DNA of 64,000 bases from Henricia sp. BOLD:AAB3569 (GCA_037783545.1 JBBELK010000325.1:372001-436000), one strand, 5' to 3'. Numbered from the stretch's first letter, positions 36,719-49,352 are shown. The notes: generated by a model from the letters alone, not told the origin. Program-made: numbers and translations.

Positions 36719-38069
36719 GATCTTCGTCCTGGACAGCTAAAGACACGCTGTGCATAATCTGGAAATTGAAACATGAAAAGCCATTCCATTAATGTCCTAA
36801 ACGATGGATCGGTGACCATGGTGAGCATGCGTATAGGTGTCTTATACCAGTGACAGGCAGTGTTTCAACCTTTTGATGTCATGTTACAAAGTCAAGGCCA
36901 ACAGCGACACACTGGTTCATCTATTCTCAATTAATAACGACATGTTAGGTTTAATCTGCCGCGTAGAGAGACGACCCAGCTTTGATATGGGATGTGACGT
37001 GTGGTATTTTATTGAAGGCCCATCTCGTCGTCAGAATGTGACAGGCGTTAATGGAACGCGCACCATCAGACATGAGGCATGTTTTGGCGAGCAATATTAA
37101 AATCAATTTTGGTTGTTGGCGACCCGATCTTACCATTGGTTGAATCAGTGATGACGTCATCTCAAAAATAGGCCCAGCCATCGTCAAAAGACAAAATCAC
37201 AGTGGGCAAAACTGTGGCAACGTATGATTTGAATGTGGCATTATATTTTAAACCAAACTTCCCACGTTTCCCACAGCTTGACCCTCTCAGGGATTACAAT
37301 TTTAGCTGAGCACAAGTATTTTCTAAAAAAACTCCATTAAATTTGGCCCAGATTAGGATAATGTCCAACTGCTTTCGTAATTATATGCATTCCATATAAT
37401 GTGGTCCGATCTAAGTTTTCATTGTATAACGCTGATTCACGTGACACCATCGTAAGCTGGTGTTATTTCACTCAGTTGCTGTTATATCTGAATGAGAAAT
37501 ATCTGAATCCAAAATGTATAACGTAACTGTCGCGCTGCAAATGGGCCAAACTTGCAGCGTGAGATTTGTGTTTATCCTTCAGAATCGCACGGAATCTGGC
37601 TTGCAAGAAGCAACCATCTGCTTAATAATGAGTTCTGCAGGTTGTCCGTGATCTAGAATTCTGCTTGAGGGAGAATCGGAAACTCTCAGGCCAAGTTGAC
37701 TGTCGGAGCAGCACGTGCATGCATGCAGGGACAAACTTCCAGCTTATGTGTCGATTTAACTGATCTTCTGTCTGTCAAAACCTGACAAGTGTTGCGAGAC
37801 AGAGTTTCTCAAAAAGTATCAACTCTGGCCACGTGGGAGTTGCAGTTTGTCCCAGTACAAAAGATTCTCTGCGGATGAAGGTTACCGGAGGTCGCGGTAA
37901 CTTTCCTTGAAGCAGCGGGAAAAGGTTTACTTCAATCGCTGCTTTTGGCCTATTCACACTGAAGAGCGGTAACGGAAAGCGGCAACGGAAAGCGGTTTGC
38001 CGCGCGGTATTACCCGTTCATACAGAGCGCGGAACCCGTGCGGTATATGCAAATTACTCCCATGAAACA

Positions 38070-38204
38070 ATGGCGTCCCACGTGAAAAATCGCTGGTGCG
38101 TTGACGAAGCTCTGTTACTTCTGATATTGACGAGAAGGTTACGTGCCAAAGAAAAGAAAAGGCGAAGAATTTGTGTTCATGAAATCCTTCAGAAGAGGGC
38201 ATAG
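38070..38204 (+). pseudogene. Harbinger transposase N-terminal remnant
   Basis: A 44-codon frame with LLLLILTRRLRAKEKKRR then ICVHEILQKR, resembling the basic R-rich, W/C-V-H-x-I/L start of HARBI1-type transposases. No catalytic DDE part follows. Confidence 0.5.
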
Positions 38205-38305
38205 GCCTGTGTAGTACGGTACGACTGTGCACGTGCAACGTTACTACACGTACAAAGCGAGGCATGATGTGGTACTGCAAATGATCCCAAATCCTTGTTA
38301 TTTTT

Positions 38306-38551
38306 TTACCTGGCATGTCCACTCTCACACCAACAGCCTCCCATATGTCTTGTTTTTTTAACAGCATCTTTGTAAGCTTCCAAACTCGTGTCATATAACT
38401 GTGGATATTTCTGAACTTCCAGGATCAAACTCTCGGTGCTGTTGCTTGCGTATAAAAAAATGGCGTCCTGTAGGACGCCATTTTTTTCCAGCTGGCCTCG
38501 GCCAGTGCGTGACGTCATACCCAACGCGAACGCTGATTGGCCACGACGCAC
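38306..38551 (-). pseudogene. MADF/Myb-like accessory protein remnant of the Harbinger element
   Basis: The minus frame contains SLILEVQKYPQLYDTSLEAY then KDAVKK, a good match to the start of a MADF (SANT-like) domain. The pattern continues as DIWEAVGVRVDMPGKK in another frame after an A-run, so the coding sequence is shifted. Harbinger transposons commonly carry such a second gene. Confidence 0.6.
38454..38487. other. 16 bp-arm perfect palindrome
   Basis: Arms AAAAAAATGGCGTCCT and its reverse complement with a 2-base centre, inside the Harbinger-type element. Confidence 0.85.
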
Positions 38552-39431
38552 AGTCTCAGCGCGGTATTGTTGAAAAAATCGCTCTGGTTTCTAAACGCCG
38601 CGGTTTACCGTCCAACCGCGCGGTGTTCCCGCTCTCAATGTGAATGGTCCAATAGGAAACCGCGTAGTCTATATTTTTTACCGCGCGGAATCCCGTTACC
38701 GCTCTCCAGTGTGAATAGGCCTGTGTCTTAATCGTTTCATTTACATTTTTTTCTGCTGCTATAAAAATACGACGTATACTGTTTTGTTCAGTGCGTAATT
38801 GGAGGCTTAAAGTACTTCACGAGTTGACAAGAAAAAGAAGCAAAAACGACTAAAAGTATTGACAGCAGCAATGGTTCCTGAAAATATTCCTATTTTCAAT
38901 CAAGTAGCCTACATTGTAATCTGTCTTTAAGGCTCTGACAATTTAGCATTTCTTATCAAGAAGAAATATCAGCCTGTTTAACTTACTCGATTCCCGGCTC
39001 CAGTATATACACACATTATACCAAAGCAAGAGGCATTTCCTACACTTGCAGGTAGGATATGCCACTCGCCGTGGAAATGTGGAGTAATTGTGACAAAGTG
39101 TCTTGTTTAGGGTAACACGCGATTCACCATGCCGAGTCTCTAAGTCCTATACAATATACGGAAACACGACATCCGGCGCCTACGGTGTCACCACATGGCG
39201 AAATGGTTCTGGTGATTTCCTGATGGCCACAGCGCCGGATATGTGCACTACTTATTGCGACAAGGCTTATTCTGTGCAGATTACCGTTCTTGGGGTAAAA
39301 CTGAGTGCGTTTTATTTCTCAGAACACTCCCGGTATCACATGTCGAGAATACACATAATCCTTTAATCTGTTTTAATTCAATTTCCTGCTGTATTTAGCC
39401 ACAATCTCACCCTATAACTTGGTACTGTGTT

Positions 39432-39545
39432 GAGCGATACTGCAGCGATACTACAGCAATACTGCAGCGATACTGCAGCGATACTGCAGCGATACTGCAG
39501 CGATACTGCAGCGATACTGCAGCGATACTGCAGCGATACTGCAGC
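39432..39545 (+). repeat. 11 bp tandem repeat, about 10 copies
   Basis: Units of GCAGCGATACT, with two variant units near the left end. Confidence 0.9.
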
Positions 39546-39747
39546 GTGCGGCCAAAGGGCTCTGCTACCTCACGGAAAAATAAAACAAACGATCAACCAA
39601 TCATTACGATTTTGCGTGAGAAAACGTAATTGTCATCGGAAACGTAAAGCCCCAGCTTAAAAGGCCCGAGGAATTATGATCTGTATCGACTTCCATGCAC
39701 TTTTCCTTTTTGATAGTAAGTTACACCATTTTGGTTTAATACGTTAA

Positions 39748-39955
39748 GGGGCCGTCCAATGATGTCAACATATTTTTCCTCCATGGTTCTACAAAACGTG
39801 CAGGAAGGGAGGGGGAAGGGGGTCGAACTTCACAGGGGGAGGACTACACATGATCTGTAAAATGTTGAAATTTCATGGTATATAGTGACAGAAAGATCTT
39901 GATGAGTATACTATTTTCGGGGGCTGTGAAAATGTTGACAACTTTGGACAGCCTT
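39748..39955 (+). mobile_element. Inverted-repeat element of the GGGGCYGTYCAAAG family
   Basis: Left AAGGGGCCGTCCAATGATG then TCAACAT; right ATGTTGACAACTTTGGACAG then CCTTTAA. Related fragments lie at 3744 and 22880. Confidence 0.55.
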
Positions 39956-40369
39956 TAAGCATTATGTTAAACTATTTTGCTTATCGTGATGAAGTGCAAA
40001 TATACTGCAGATACCGTGGCAGTTTGAAGTGGACGCGATGCTTAGGAGTGAATCAACCTACTAGGTCATTGACATCCTCACGGAGTGTTTAGAGCTTTTC
40101 CTTTGCTCGTTTTCTAAAATATCCAGCTACTGATCTGCCATCATGGAGAAGAACAAAAATAGATAAGGACAACTGTGACTGGAATAGAGTATAGCATGGT
40201 TGTAATGCACTGAGTTATATACTCAACTCGAGTTTGACCCAAGTCACAATTCTTGGCGACTCGCCTCAGATCACAGGAGCAAATTATTTAATACTTCATT
40301 ATTTGACTGACGTCTCGACTAAACACGATCATTCGAATTCAACGAAGCGATCAGAATTTTGCTTTATGG

Positions 40370-40495
40370 GCTATTAAAGTTTGACGTCAGTTACCAAGGT
40401 AACTGGGTCCAGACATTCGCTGGTAATCTAAAACGTCAATTGCTAAACTTGTAGAACAGTTCACTCATGGTTTTAGTGTATAGATCCATTTGTAA
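40370..40495 (+). mobile_element. Truncated foldback (GGTCTAAACATTCGCTGG family)
   Basis: Shares GACGTCAGTTACCAAGGTAA, GACATTCGCTGGTAATCT and GTTCACT blocks with 46278-46449. Confidence 0.55.
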
Positions 40496-40499
40496 ACAC

Positions 40500-43100
40500 A
40501 CACAATGTTTTTACTTTAGAACTCTATTTTCAGAAACCTGATGACAATGGTGCCCTCGAATTCTTCACTTTCAAATGGAGGTGCATTTTAGAAGTTCACA
40601 CACTATGCTGTTGTTGCTACGTGGTGCACGCCAATGCCTAAACCAACAGTCTGCTTGCTTTATGACATTCTTTCCTATAAACACGATATTGATTCTGTAT
40701 TCCATACTTGACGCTTAATTGCAGCCGGTCACATTACATATCATATATAGCTAATCAGTCATGTAGGCTAATTTGGTTTCTAAGTGTGTATATTTGTTGT
40801 TTAAAGCTGGGTTTTTGTAACATCTGTGAAAGGAAATATGTCAATACACCAGACGCCATTCTGATGGATAGAACAAACGTATAGTAAATCGCGAGTAAAT
40901 GTACCATGGTTGGGGTCGAAAGCAACCCTTTCTTTCTCGTCAAGAGATTGTAAGTTCAATGATCTCAACAACTCAGTCGCGGCATAAACATCGTATCGTA
41001 AACACGTCTACATGCGCGTTTTCACACCCAACACATGCATGAATCATGTGGGCTCATGGTGCACGGTGTGTCACTCACAAAATACTTAAATTAAGTGAAA
41101 ATACAGAATTGTTGATCGTGGATGTCAGGTGAAAACAAACTGGAAAGTTGTGACAATAGTTCATTGTTTGGATAAAACCTATGAAAACAAAAGCAGGTTG
41201 ATGAAATTTCGTCACGATTCGTGTCTGATTAGAAAACAATATGCGGCGATTTCGGACCGAGAACGACCAATTATTGTACACACACAAGCGAATGGCGATG
41301 GCGGTGACTAAGCGTGGCACTGCATGGTGACTAACTGGAGATGAACGATAACTGGAGATGAATTTATTTAAATGCAGACCCCTTTTTTTTTTACAAGGGA
41401 ACCATCAAGTGAACTGCACTATAGGCCGCTTACTACCGTGGTTTCCCGTGCAGTATCATATATGGCTACTGTACAAACCATAGGACAGTGGCTTTGTATA
41501 ATTTCTCAAAAACATTGACACTGTTTTTCGTTGTTTTCTCGGAACGTAGATGAGGTACTGCTGAGCTGACTTATACAGGAGACGGTGCTGTTTTCCGATT
41601 GGAGTGGCTGCAACACTATAATGCTTCATTTTGTTTCAAGTAACTTTTACTAGTTTTAGGAGTGTACAACCAACTTTATTGGGTACAATTTGGAAACATC
41701 TTTGATCTTTGACAGAAATTACCTATTCGTACCTGAACTTGAGCTACACGTGTTCAAACTGGAAAAAAGCCTAGTAAGGATATTGGACGTGGACTTTTTA
41801 AGCATCAAACGAAATATACAGTCATTGCGTTTTGAGTGTGGCACCTCGAAAAATTAAAAAAGTTTTTTGAATTGATAATTTTCTATAGAAACATAAAAGT
41901 TATTCGCTTTTCAAATGAAAAAAAAATCGACCAACGTTTAGTTATCGAACAATACTGCCAATATTTCAAATTATTGGCAGTCCGCCAATAATTCAAGGCG
42001 TATACTTGCCCAAGTCTCACCTCCTGTGCTCGGTCTGCAACGCGCAGCGCACAGAGCGCCCTCCGGATCGGTGGCGTGTCCAATATTTTTGTTCTGTTTC
42101 CTCTGTCTCGGCTAGTCTTCCGAGACAAAAGAAGAGGTTCGACAGGCTGCACGCACCGCATCACAGACCAGGGGAAGTCAGACCTGGCCAAGTCTAGGCA
42201 AGGCGCAACAAACAAACAAACAAAACGGCGTAACAAAACAGCGGTTTTGTTAACAGGGTGGCCGATGTAAAATACAAAGTATGATGTGTTCTGTCGTTAA
42301 AATAAAGTAAATGCTTTTAAAATTCGTTAGGAGAAAAAAAATCCAAATTTGCTGAAAACCACAGACTGTATTAAGTTCTAGAAAGGTCGGTAGTACACAA
42401 TGGTCTGTTGAAAGTGCCGACTACCTCATTGCCTTTATTCTCGCTTATGTTACAATTTATGCATCACCGTCCATAACCTCACCTAGATTCCCCCATAACC
42501 AGCCCTATCGTTACCTCAGATTTCAACAATTCCCCGTAAAATCTCAAACATCCATTCACGTGTCACGGGCGTCACGGCCAAGGTTACTGTGTCTATTGGT
42601 TGCACAATCCCAACCCCCGAGGCTACGTTTATCATTTCATAAATTGAACCAGTCAGGAATTCTGTACTTTCAGTTTGCGACACTTTCGACCTCTTTCCTT
42701 TTCGATCTGGGTGAGGTTTGTCACAATTAACCCGGGGGAAATTTCAAAAAGCTTTTATACAAAATTTAGTGAATATATTGTGCCCTGTGGCATGCCTGGC
42801 GTCTCTATTATAGACAAACATTTTGTTGGCAGAAAAGTGTAAACATTGCACGGTTGTCGCGAATATCAGCCAGAAAAATATAATGGAAACGACAGTAACT
42901 GACATCATTGGCCAACTTTTAAAAATGCGATTTGATATGCTACTAATTTTTCCCAATAGAATTGGAAATAATTATCGTCTTTATATATATATTTTTTGTT
43001 TACAGACAACAGGCCGAGATTTCGGGGGAAAAAGATTGTCGTTACTTTAGAAAAAACAATTAGATGTTTCCTTCGATGTAAACTGGAGAATGTAGTCTTT
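40500..43100. other. Intergenic sequence without a supported gene
   Basis: Between the two genes. A minus-strand segment at 42022-42236 ends in AGGAG followed by GTGAGA and could be a 5' UTR exon of the ADAMTSL gene, but nothing confirms it. Confidence 0.4.
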
Positions 43101-43125
43101 AAAAAAATAGTAAAATTATGTGTAG

Positions 43126-43363
43126 GCCTACAACAAAGACGAATGTTTCTAATCCTTCGGCGTGTCGTCTCTGTAAGAAGTATCGCGTAGAGATAATTTG
43201 TGCAAGAGTGCTAGAAATGAAGGTTAATGATTGCCAGTGTATAAGCGTACCGGTACATGTTAAACCTCTTTCTAATGAAGCCCCTTTATCAAAATATGAG
43301 CGCCATACAAATTGGTACGTATACATTGCCGAAGGTGGACAACACTGTTCACCAAAACGGTAA
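43126..43363 (+). CDS. Candidate terminal exon with an NTR-like Cys pattern (weak)
   Basis: Seen: after a possible TGTGTAG acceptor one frame stays open to a TAA at 43361-43363, with AATAAA at 43413. The peptide contains ACRLCKKYRVEIICARVLEM, then CQCISVPVHVK and later NWYVYIAEGGQHC. The Cys spacing and the Y-x-V-x-x-x-x-A-x-V-L-E run recall netrin-like (NTR) modules found at the C-termini of secreted matrix proteins. No upstream plus-strand exons were found, so this may be chance. Confidence 0.2.
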
Positions 43364-44215
43364 CCTTATATAAACCTTCATAGTATAATCGAAATGCATC
43401 GTTTATTCTGAAAATAAAGTTCTGTTACCTTGCTGTATAGGGTTTATGAAATGAAGAAAGATGGCTCGGTGAAACATGAAAAGAAACTTGATGTATAGAT
43501 AGATGGAGTCTGATCGACTGTTTGCCAGAGCTTATGCTGGTCTTAGCTGCCCGGAGCCAACGCATAATAATTTTGACGTTGTTGACGCCTGTAGCAGTTC
43601 CCGTGATCTATTCCCTCCGAATACAATGTGAATGCAATGATTAGGTAAAATGTAACAAAAGCTCGAACGTCGAACAAGAAGGAAACCGTAGACAGTTGTA
43701 CTATGACTAAAAACCAGGCCAGACAATCAATGTTTTCAGCATTGATTTTACAAACAAAGGGTGCTTGTTGTCTGCGAACTTTCTATGTCTGTAAACTTTG
43801 AACGGCCTGGCTGATAGTCGTCGTAACCTATCATCTTCACGAAAGAAAACAGCCGCGAGGAAAACCAAACAAGCTTAAAACTAGAATATTCACATATTTT
43901 CAACGCCAATCAATAGACGGTATTATATAGACCATAATTCACGCCGAGAAGAGAATTTCAACCGTGTTCCATTAGTCTTAACCTTGAAAAAGTGCTATGC
44001 GTCCCAATCTTGACAGCGAGATTTGGAACGCATAGCTGGCTCCTTTACAATCAGCAGTTTGCATCTTATAGAACTGATTCAGGGGACACGATTGGATTGT
44101 CTTTCGGCGTGAATAGCAGGCACTTTGGCTGTATACGCTTTTTCTAACTCCCATGGTAATTAAAAGCATCATGGAAGAATCCTCCTTCAAGTTGAGAGAT
44201 GCATGGAACAGAAAC
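43364..44215. other. Intergenic sequence without recognised features
   Basis: Nothing recognised apart from an AATAAA at 43413 after the weak candidate exon. Confidence 0.5.
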
Positions 44216-44216
44216 A

Positions 44217-44473
44217 TTAGATGCACGTATAACGCAAACGTGAACGCCAAATGCTTTCAGCACTGGTCATATCATAGATCTTAGAACCCAGTTTCGAATT
44301 TTTGTCACGGCAAAACAGTTATCTTGCCACGAAAGTCACATTTGTGGATTTTTGTTTTCGTCTTCATGCTCAAACTCAAAGCATTTCGCGTTTACGTTCG
44401 CGTTTACGTTCGCGTTTACGTTCGCGTTTACGTTCGCGTTTACGTTCGCGTTTTACGTGCATCTAAACCTCCC
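44217..44473 (+). mobile_element. Foldback MITE with CGCGTTTACGTT repeats in its arm, copy 1
   Basis: Left TTAGATGCACGTATAACGC then AAACGTGAACGCC; right arm AAAGCATTTCGCG, about six 12 bp TTCGCGTTTACG units, then TTTTACGTGCATCTAAACC. The second copy is at 47544-47790. Confidence 0.7.
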
Positions 44474-46277
44474 TAAAATAAGATAGCACGCCTTAACTCT
44501 GGTTCAAATGGTCGTGTGGTGGGTCGTTTCACAATCCAAATAAACATAGCGGTCTGGTTCACTGCATAACCGCTGTCCACAAAGGTAAACAAACCGAAGT
44601 CAACTATTGAGTAACAGATATTGTGTAACAGTAACCTTGTTTAGGAGACCCATGAATCCCAATATTTTCCCTTTTACAACCAGGACAGAGATCCCAGATG
44701 ACCGTCGGATGACATTGATAAGAGAGATCCAGGCCCCGAAGAAACCCCGGCTCTGATGAAGAAACTCCCGGCCGTGAACCGATGCGTCACACGACCAGCA
44801 CCGGCAGCAGACGTATCTGCACTTAATATTGCTCCTCTGAGAATTTCAGGACGGACTTGAGAACATGAACCACAAACAAATGACCTCTATTTTATATTTG
44901 GACACATCTTGCGCTGGCCAGTCGCTAGTGGTGTATAGAGCGAGCGGGTGTCAGACCTTGGGCGGCCTGCTGGCAGATCCTTGCACCGAGCTCATTAATT
45001 TATTTTCCACATCCTCGACAAATCCGAGGATAAAGCTAAGGAAGCTTAAGAAAGCCCCAAATCTAAAATGTGGTAAAAAAAAACAAGAATGAGGGGTTTG
45101 CAACTCGGAATTTTTGGTGAAAAGAAGGCTGAAAAGTACTCTATATTTGGCAAGGAGAATAATGTTCAGACATAGCCGGGTTGTGCTTATTTTAAATAAT
45201 TCCCCACACAAGGCCATGTCCAGAAAGAATTTGGAATTTATTTTAGGAAGTTGGAATACATTTATTATTTATTTATGCGGTCACTGCGATCCACACTGCA
45301 TCATCCTATAACCCTTATGCTACGAGGCGCAGTAATCGGAAGACATTCCAATCTAAGAAAGCTCGAGAAACGGAGGTCAATTTCGCATGATTTATTTGTA
45401 AAACGGCAACGCGGCACTGGCAAAAATTCCACAAAATATTGACGATCACGCACTTCATAAATATTTGGACAACGGGTGAACAGCCGATTCCGTTACGGTT
45501 ATCTCCCGGTTTACCTTATTACAAATATGGTAACTGATGCTATCCAGCTGTCACCAAGATATTATTGGTCCATGTTTATTGATCGGGGAGGTTAGGGATC
45601 ACTATGTCATATGCAAAGGTCATTACGGGTCAAAAATAACATTCTAAGATTGAAAATGTTCAGGACTGGAAACACTGCTACAAACGGCGTTATCTCCAAA
45701 AAGGCATGTAAAACCTGTCTATTGTCAGCTCAGTACCTCATCTACGTTCCGAGTAGGAAATGCTGTGTTCAATGCTTTCAAGAAATTGTACGAAGCCACC
45801 GTCCTATTTAGGCTGGTTCCATTAAGTTATAATGCACAGAAAACTAGGTCATATAATACCATGTGGTAGTCAGGGGCTTGGTTTCGTTCACACGAGGTGC
45901 CAGTGCACCGTACGCATTAATATAATTTCGTCTTCAATTGTCGTTTTCTTATCAAAGATATCTCGTGTGGAATCATTGCATTGGACAGTTGGAACTAATC
46001 TTCCTTTTGAGTAAGATTTTCTGGTCATTAATGGTTGATGAAAAGTTTGGGACACTGCATTAAGGTTTTAACATTAATAATTATGCACTGATCACTTCTT
46101 ACGGACTGATGATGCAAACGAAGTTAAACGGAAACTGACAATTATTGAACTGGGAGCTCAAAATCGTCAAACCTGAATGTTACATAATATTTGGAGATGC
46201 ATGGATTTAGTTTGCATTCCCTAGTCCCTCTTACGCAATACCACCCCCATCTCCCACCCCCATCTATAACCAAAAAC
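44474..46277. other. Intergenic sequence without a supported gene
   Basis: One block near 45780-45900 (GAAATTGTACGAAGCCACCG) is a diverged copy of a repeat also seen near 59580-59700. No exons recognised. Confidence 0.45.
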
Positions 46278-46449
46278 AATAGACTACTAAAGTGTGACGT
46301 CGGTTGCCATGGTTTTTTGGGTCTAAACATTCGCTGGTAATCTGAAACGTCCATTGGTATAGCGCAGGGAAACAGTTCACTGGTTTTAGTGTAGACCCAA
46401 AAACCATGGCAACACACAAAGGGTGACGTTTTCACTTTAGTAGTCTATT
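46278..46449 (+). mobile_element. Foldback MITE with AATAGACTACTAAAGTG ends
   Basis: Left AATAGACTACTAAAGTGTGA and right CACTTTAGTAGTCTATT. GGTCTAAACATTCGCTGG and CCAAAAAACCATGG words form the arms. Related copies near 40370, 52155, 56250 and 63612. Confidence 0.75.
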
Positions 46450-47543
46450 ATGAAAGCGATTAAACCAATGAGAAAACTTGCACTTACCTAAATCCTGCAA
46501 CGATTCTTACGTCGCTAGAAGCTGCCCATCATGTCGTCTTTTCATCTTGAGCCAACAATCGAAATAATCCAATCAGACCTAACTGGTAGTCTCTCCAATT
46601 CCAAATGTTCCGTTACGTGGGACTTGAAATCCCAACTAAAAGAAACATTTATCACGAAAAATACCTTCCACGTACGCTTCAGAACGAAACAAATGAATTA
46701 AAAGACCACGTTCAAGTTGGAAGTTCTGGCAGGGTTATCCATTTCCAGCAAGCGTGAGCCTGGTTTAAGATGGTGTATTATTGTCAGTCAACTTCTGGAG
46801 TGCGTGATGACGAACTGCGAAACTATGGAGATGTATGTTGCATTTATCCACGTACATTTAGGTGCGTGCGAATGTTATTTAACATCGCAAACAGTTTGAG
46901 AAAGTACAATCCACGGCCGCTGCGTGCCTGATGAAAAAATTACACGATCTGAAATGAAATGTGAAAAGTCCACCGCCAAATCCAACTTGACGTCCCTCGG
47001 GGGCGCACCGTATCACGTTGCGATAATCATTTCTCCCCCGCTCTGCTTGACACAATAGTCGTTTTATCTCCAACTTGCGCAATTCAACAGCAAAAAATGT
47101 TCGAAATAAAGAGAGTTGTAACAAAGGCCGTGCTTTCCTGTCAACATGCAGGAAAAGCGCTGCAAAACATGACCACGATTTGAAATCACCTATGCATAGC
47201 CATATAGATGTAGGATTGTGGCATCACACCGCGTCAGCTCACAACAAACTCAGATAATACTCCCTCTCGACGAAATAAAAAGTGCACATATTAAGTTCCG
47301 TTTGGAAATCCTGATGTTGAATTGGTCGTGTTGGACGACTGTAAAGTGTGCCCACGGGAACACCTGCCTGGATGTGACCATGTGGCATGACAGATGGAAA
47401 CAGTTATCATATTGAGTCAACTATTACAAGGTCAATGTTCTCATCTGTGTCCAAAATGCTGCAAGGGCCATTTGCCGATTACACCTATAGCGCCACCAAG
47501 CGTCATAAGGCCGAAAGTCTCCCGGTGATGCAAACATATTAGG
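46450..47543. other. Intergenic sequence without recognised features
   Basis: No conserved exon or clear repeat noticed on either strand. Confidence 0.45.
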
Positions 47544-47790
47544 AAGGTTTAGATATTTGCACGTAAAACTCGAACGCGAACGTGAAATGCTTTGAATATT
47601 TGTCATTATTCTGGAGAGATCTTAGAACAGATGAAAACAAAAACCTACATCTTTGACTTTCGTGGCGAGATAAAACTGTTGATGTGACCAAGATTCGAGC
47701 CCGAGTTCTATATAAGACCTCCTCATGAGGTGACCGGTGCTGAAAGAATTTCGCGTTCACATTCGCGTTTTACGTGCATCTAAACCTCCC
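47544..47790 (+). mobile_element. Foldback MITE, same family as 44217, copy 2
   Basis: Left GGAAGGTTTAGATATTTGCA then CGTAAAACTCG; right CATTCGCGTTTTACGTGC then ATCTAAACCTCCC. The 12 bp units are not expanded here. Confidence 0.7.
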
Positions 47791-48330
47791 TATTGTCAGT
47801 CCAAATTAAAAGACGTATGACGTAACACAAGGGCTCAGGATCTAAAACGAGACTGCCAGTGCTAATTTGACAAATTTGTCAATGTGTCAGAAACATGGAC
47901 GAAAAAAGTCGATCTGAATTTAGCCATTGTATGAGACAAAACTAAATGCATCTTATAAGTTGTCATTCCGTCACGCCTCCGAGAAGAATCACGTTATTTA
48001 AATTATTTCACATAGATCAAGCCTTTCCTCTTGCCCGAAGACACTGTTTTTGCTTGGTAATAAACATCATGTTTTAAACATAAACCTGGCGTAAACGTAA
48101 CACTGATTTACGTAAAGCGCGTCTGCCTTTCGTCAACTTGTAAAAGTCGGCGCCGGCAATTTGTAAACAATTGATGGATGGATGGATAAAACTATCGTCG
48201 ACTAATTGAAGCAAAATGTATGTAGATTCTTATAAAGTCTTCTGTTCAAAGCCGCCAAACACGTTTCAAACATCCCTATCGTTTTGTGTACATGCAATGT
48301 AAACGCTATCCAGACTGTCCGCTTCCAAAA

Positions 48331-48607
48331 GCCGATTTCACGCTCTGCGTAAGCCCACTTACGCAGTTTTATTCCGTAAAGCGGGCCTCCCACTGTGCGA
48401 TTTTTGCTACGAAATAGGTACGATTGGCAACGATTTGGTACGATTATGTATACACTCTACACACAATCGTACCAAATCGTAGCTAATCGTACCTAATTCG
48501 TGGCCAAAATCGCACAGTGGGAGGCCCGCTTAAGTTGCGCAACATTTCTGCGATAATTATATGCAAACTATGGGGGAGCCTACGCACTTTTTCGTGAAAT
48601 CGGCTGC
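48331..48607 (+). mobile_element. Foldback MITE, GCAGCCGATTTCACGA family, copy 2, interrupted
   Basis: Starts GCCGATTTCACGCTCTGCG and ends TTTTTCGTGAAATCGGCTGC. A 150 bp foldback (48381-48530) is inserted in it. Confidence 0.75.
48381..48530 (+). mobile_element. Foldback MITE, GCGGGCCTCCCACTGTGCGA family, copy 1
   Basis: Arms GCGGGCCTCCCACTGTGCGA and the reverse complement, with inner ACGATTTGGTACGATT words. Inserted in the element at 48331. Confidence 0.85.
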
Positions 48608-49057
48608 ATATGGCTTAAAACTTAGTCACGTGGTGGTAGAGACGCCGGGAAAAATGTAAGGAATGTTGCATTTAAAAAAAATGAAATCGGCAAATTCTTG
48701 ATCAATCGGCAACTTCAAACCATGTCACATAACCCAAAATCTTTACTCCACTTTCTTGAAGTTATCATTGCAGTTTGGAAGCGTTCCAGCTTTCAAAGTT
48801 GACATCGATTTCAAGTCAAACAACACGTTCTGCCGGTCATGCTCTTCATTCGAAGATAAATCTTAACTTTCAGCTATCAACTTTAAAGAACACAGCAGAC
48901 ACCAGTCATGCGAGTACCAAGAAGAAACCTCGAAACCGCAGCATTATTAACATTTCATGTTACTTTCTTATTTGAAGCTTATAGCTTACCAACGTTTAGC
49001 CAAGACAGAAACTACATAGGAAACAGTCTCTGATTCACAACCGTGTCACTTATTCTA

Positions 49058-49198
49058 AAGCAGGCCTCCCACTGTGCGATATTTGCCTACGAATTGGTAC
49101 GATTGGGTACGATTTGGTACGATTGTGTGTAGAGTCTATAGGCAGTCTCCGATAATCGTACCAATTCGTGGCAAAAATCGCCTAGTGGGAGGCCCGCT
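49058..49198 (+). mobile_element. Foldback MITE, GCGGGCCTCCCACTGTGCGA family, copy 2
   Basis: Arms AAGCAGGCCTCCCACTGTGC and GTGGGAGGCCCGCTT. Shares TGTGTAGAGTCTATAGGCAG with copy 3, which follows directly. Confidence 0.85.
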
Positions 49199-49200
49199 TA

Positions 49201-49352
49201 AAGCGGGCCTCCCACTGTGCGATTTTTTTTACGAATTTCCTACGATTGGGTACGATTTGGTACGATTGTGTGTAGAGTCTATAGGCAGTCTCCGATAATC
49301 GTACCAATTCGTAGGAAATTCGTGGCGAAAATCGCAGTGGGAGGCCCGCTTA
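49201..49352 (+). mobile_element. Foldback MITE, same family, copy 3, adjacent to copy 2
   Basis: Starts AAGCGGGCCTCCCACTGTGC, ends AGTGGGAGGCCCGCTTA. It abuts copy 2 at CCCGCTTAAAGCGGG. Confidence 0.85.

Larger units (their letters stand above)
37947..38721 (+). mobile_element. PIF/Harbinger-type deletion derivative
   Basis: Inverted ends GGCCTATTCACACTGAAGAG then CGGTAACGG and its reverse complement with one mismatch (29 bp). Two converging coding traces lie inside: a plus-strand frame at 38070-38204 and a minus-strand frame from 38551. The element lacks the catalytic transposase region, so it is non-autonomous. Confidence 0.75.

Noticed and set aside
41883-42236. Minus-strand 117-codon frame ending near AGGAG/GTGAGA
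   Set aside because: No recognisable domain. At most a 5' UTR exon, which sequence alone cannot show.
42744-42911. Minus-strand 54-codon frame with a hydrophobic N-terminus and a TATATATAAAG upstream
   Set aside because: The hydrophobic run may just reflect AT-rich sequence. There is no good donor, no homology and no partner exon.
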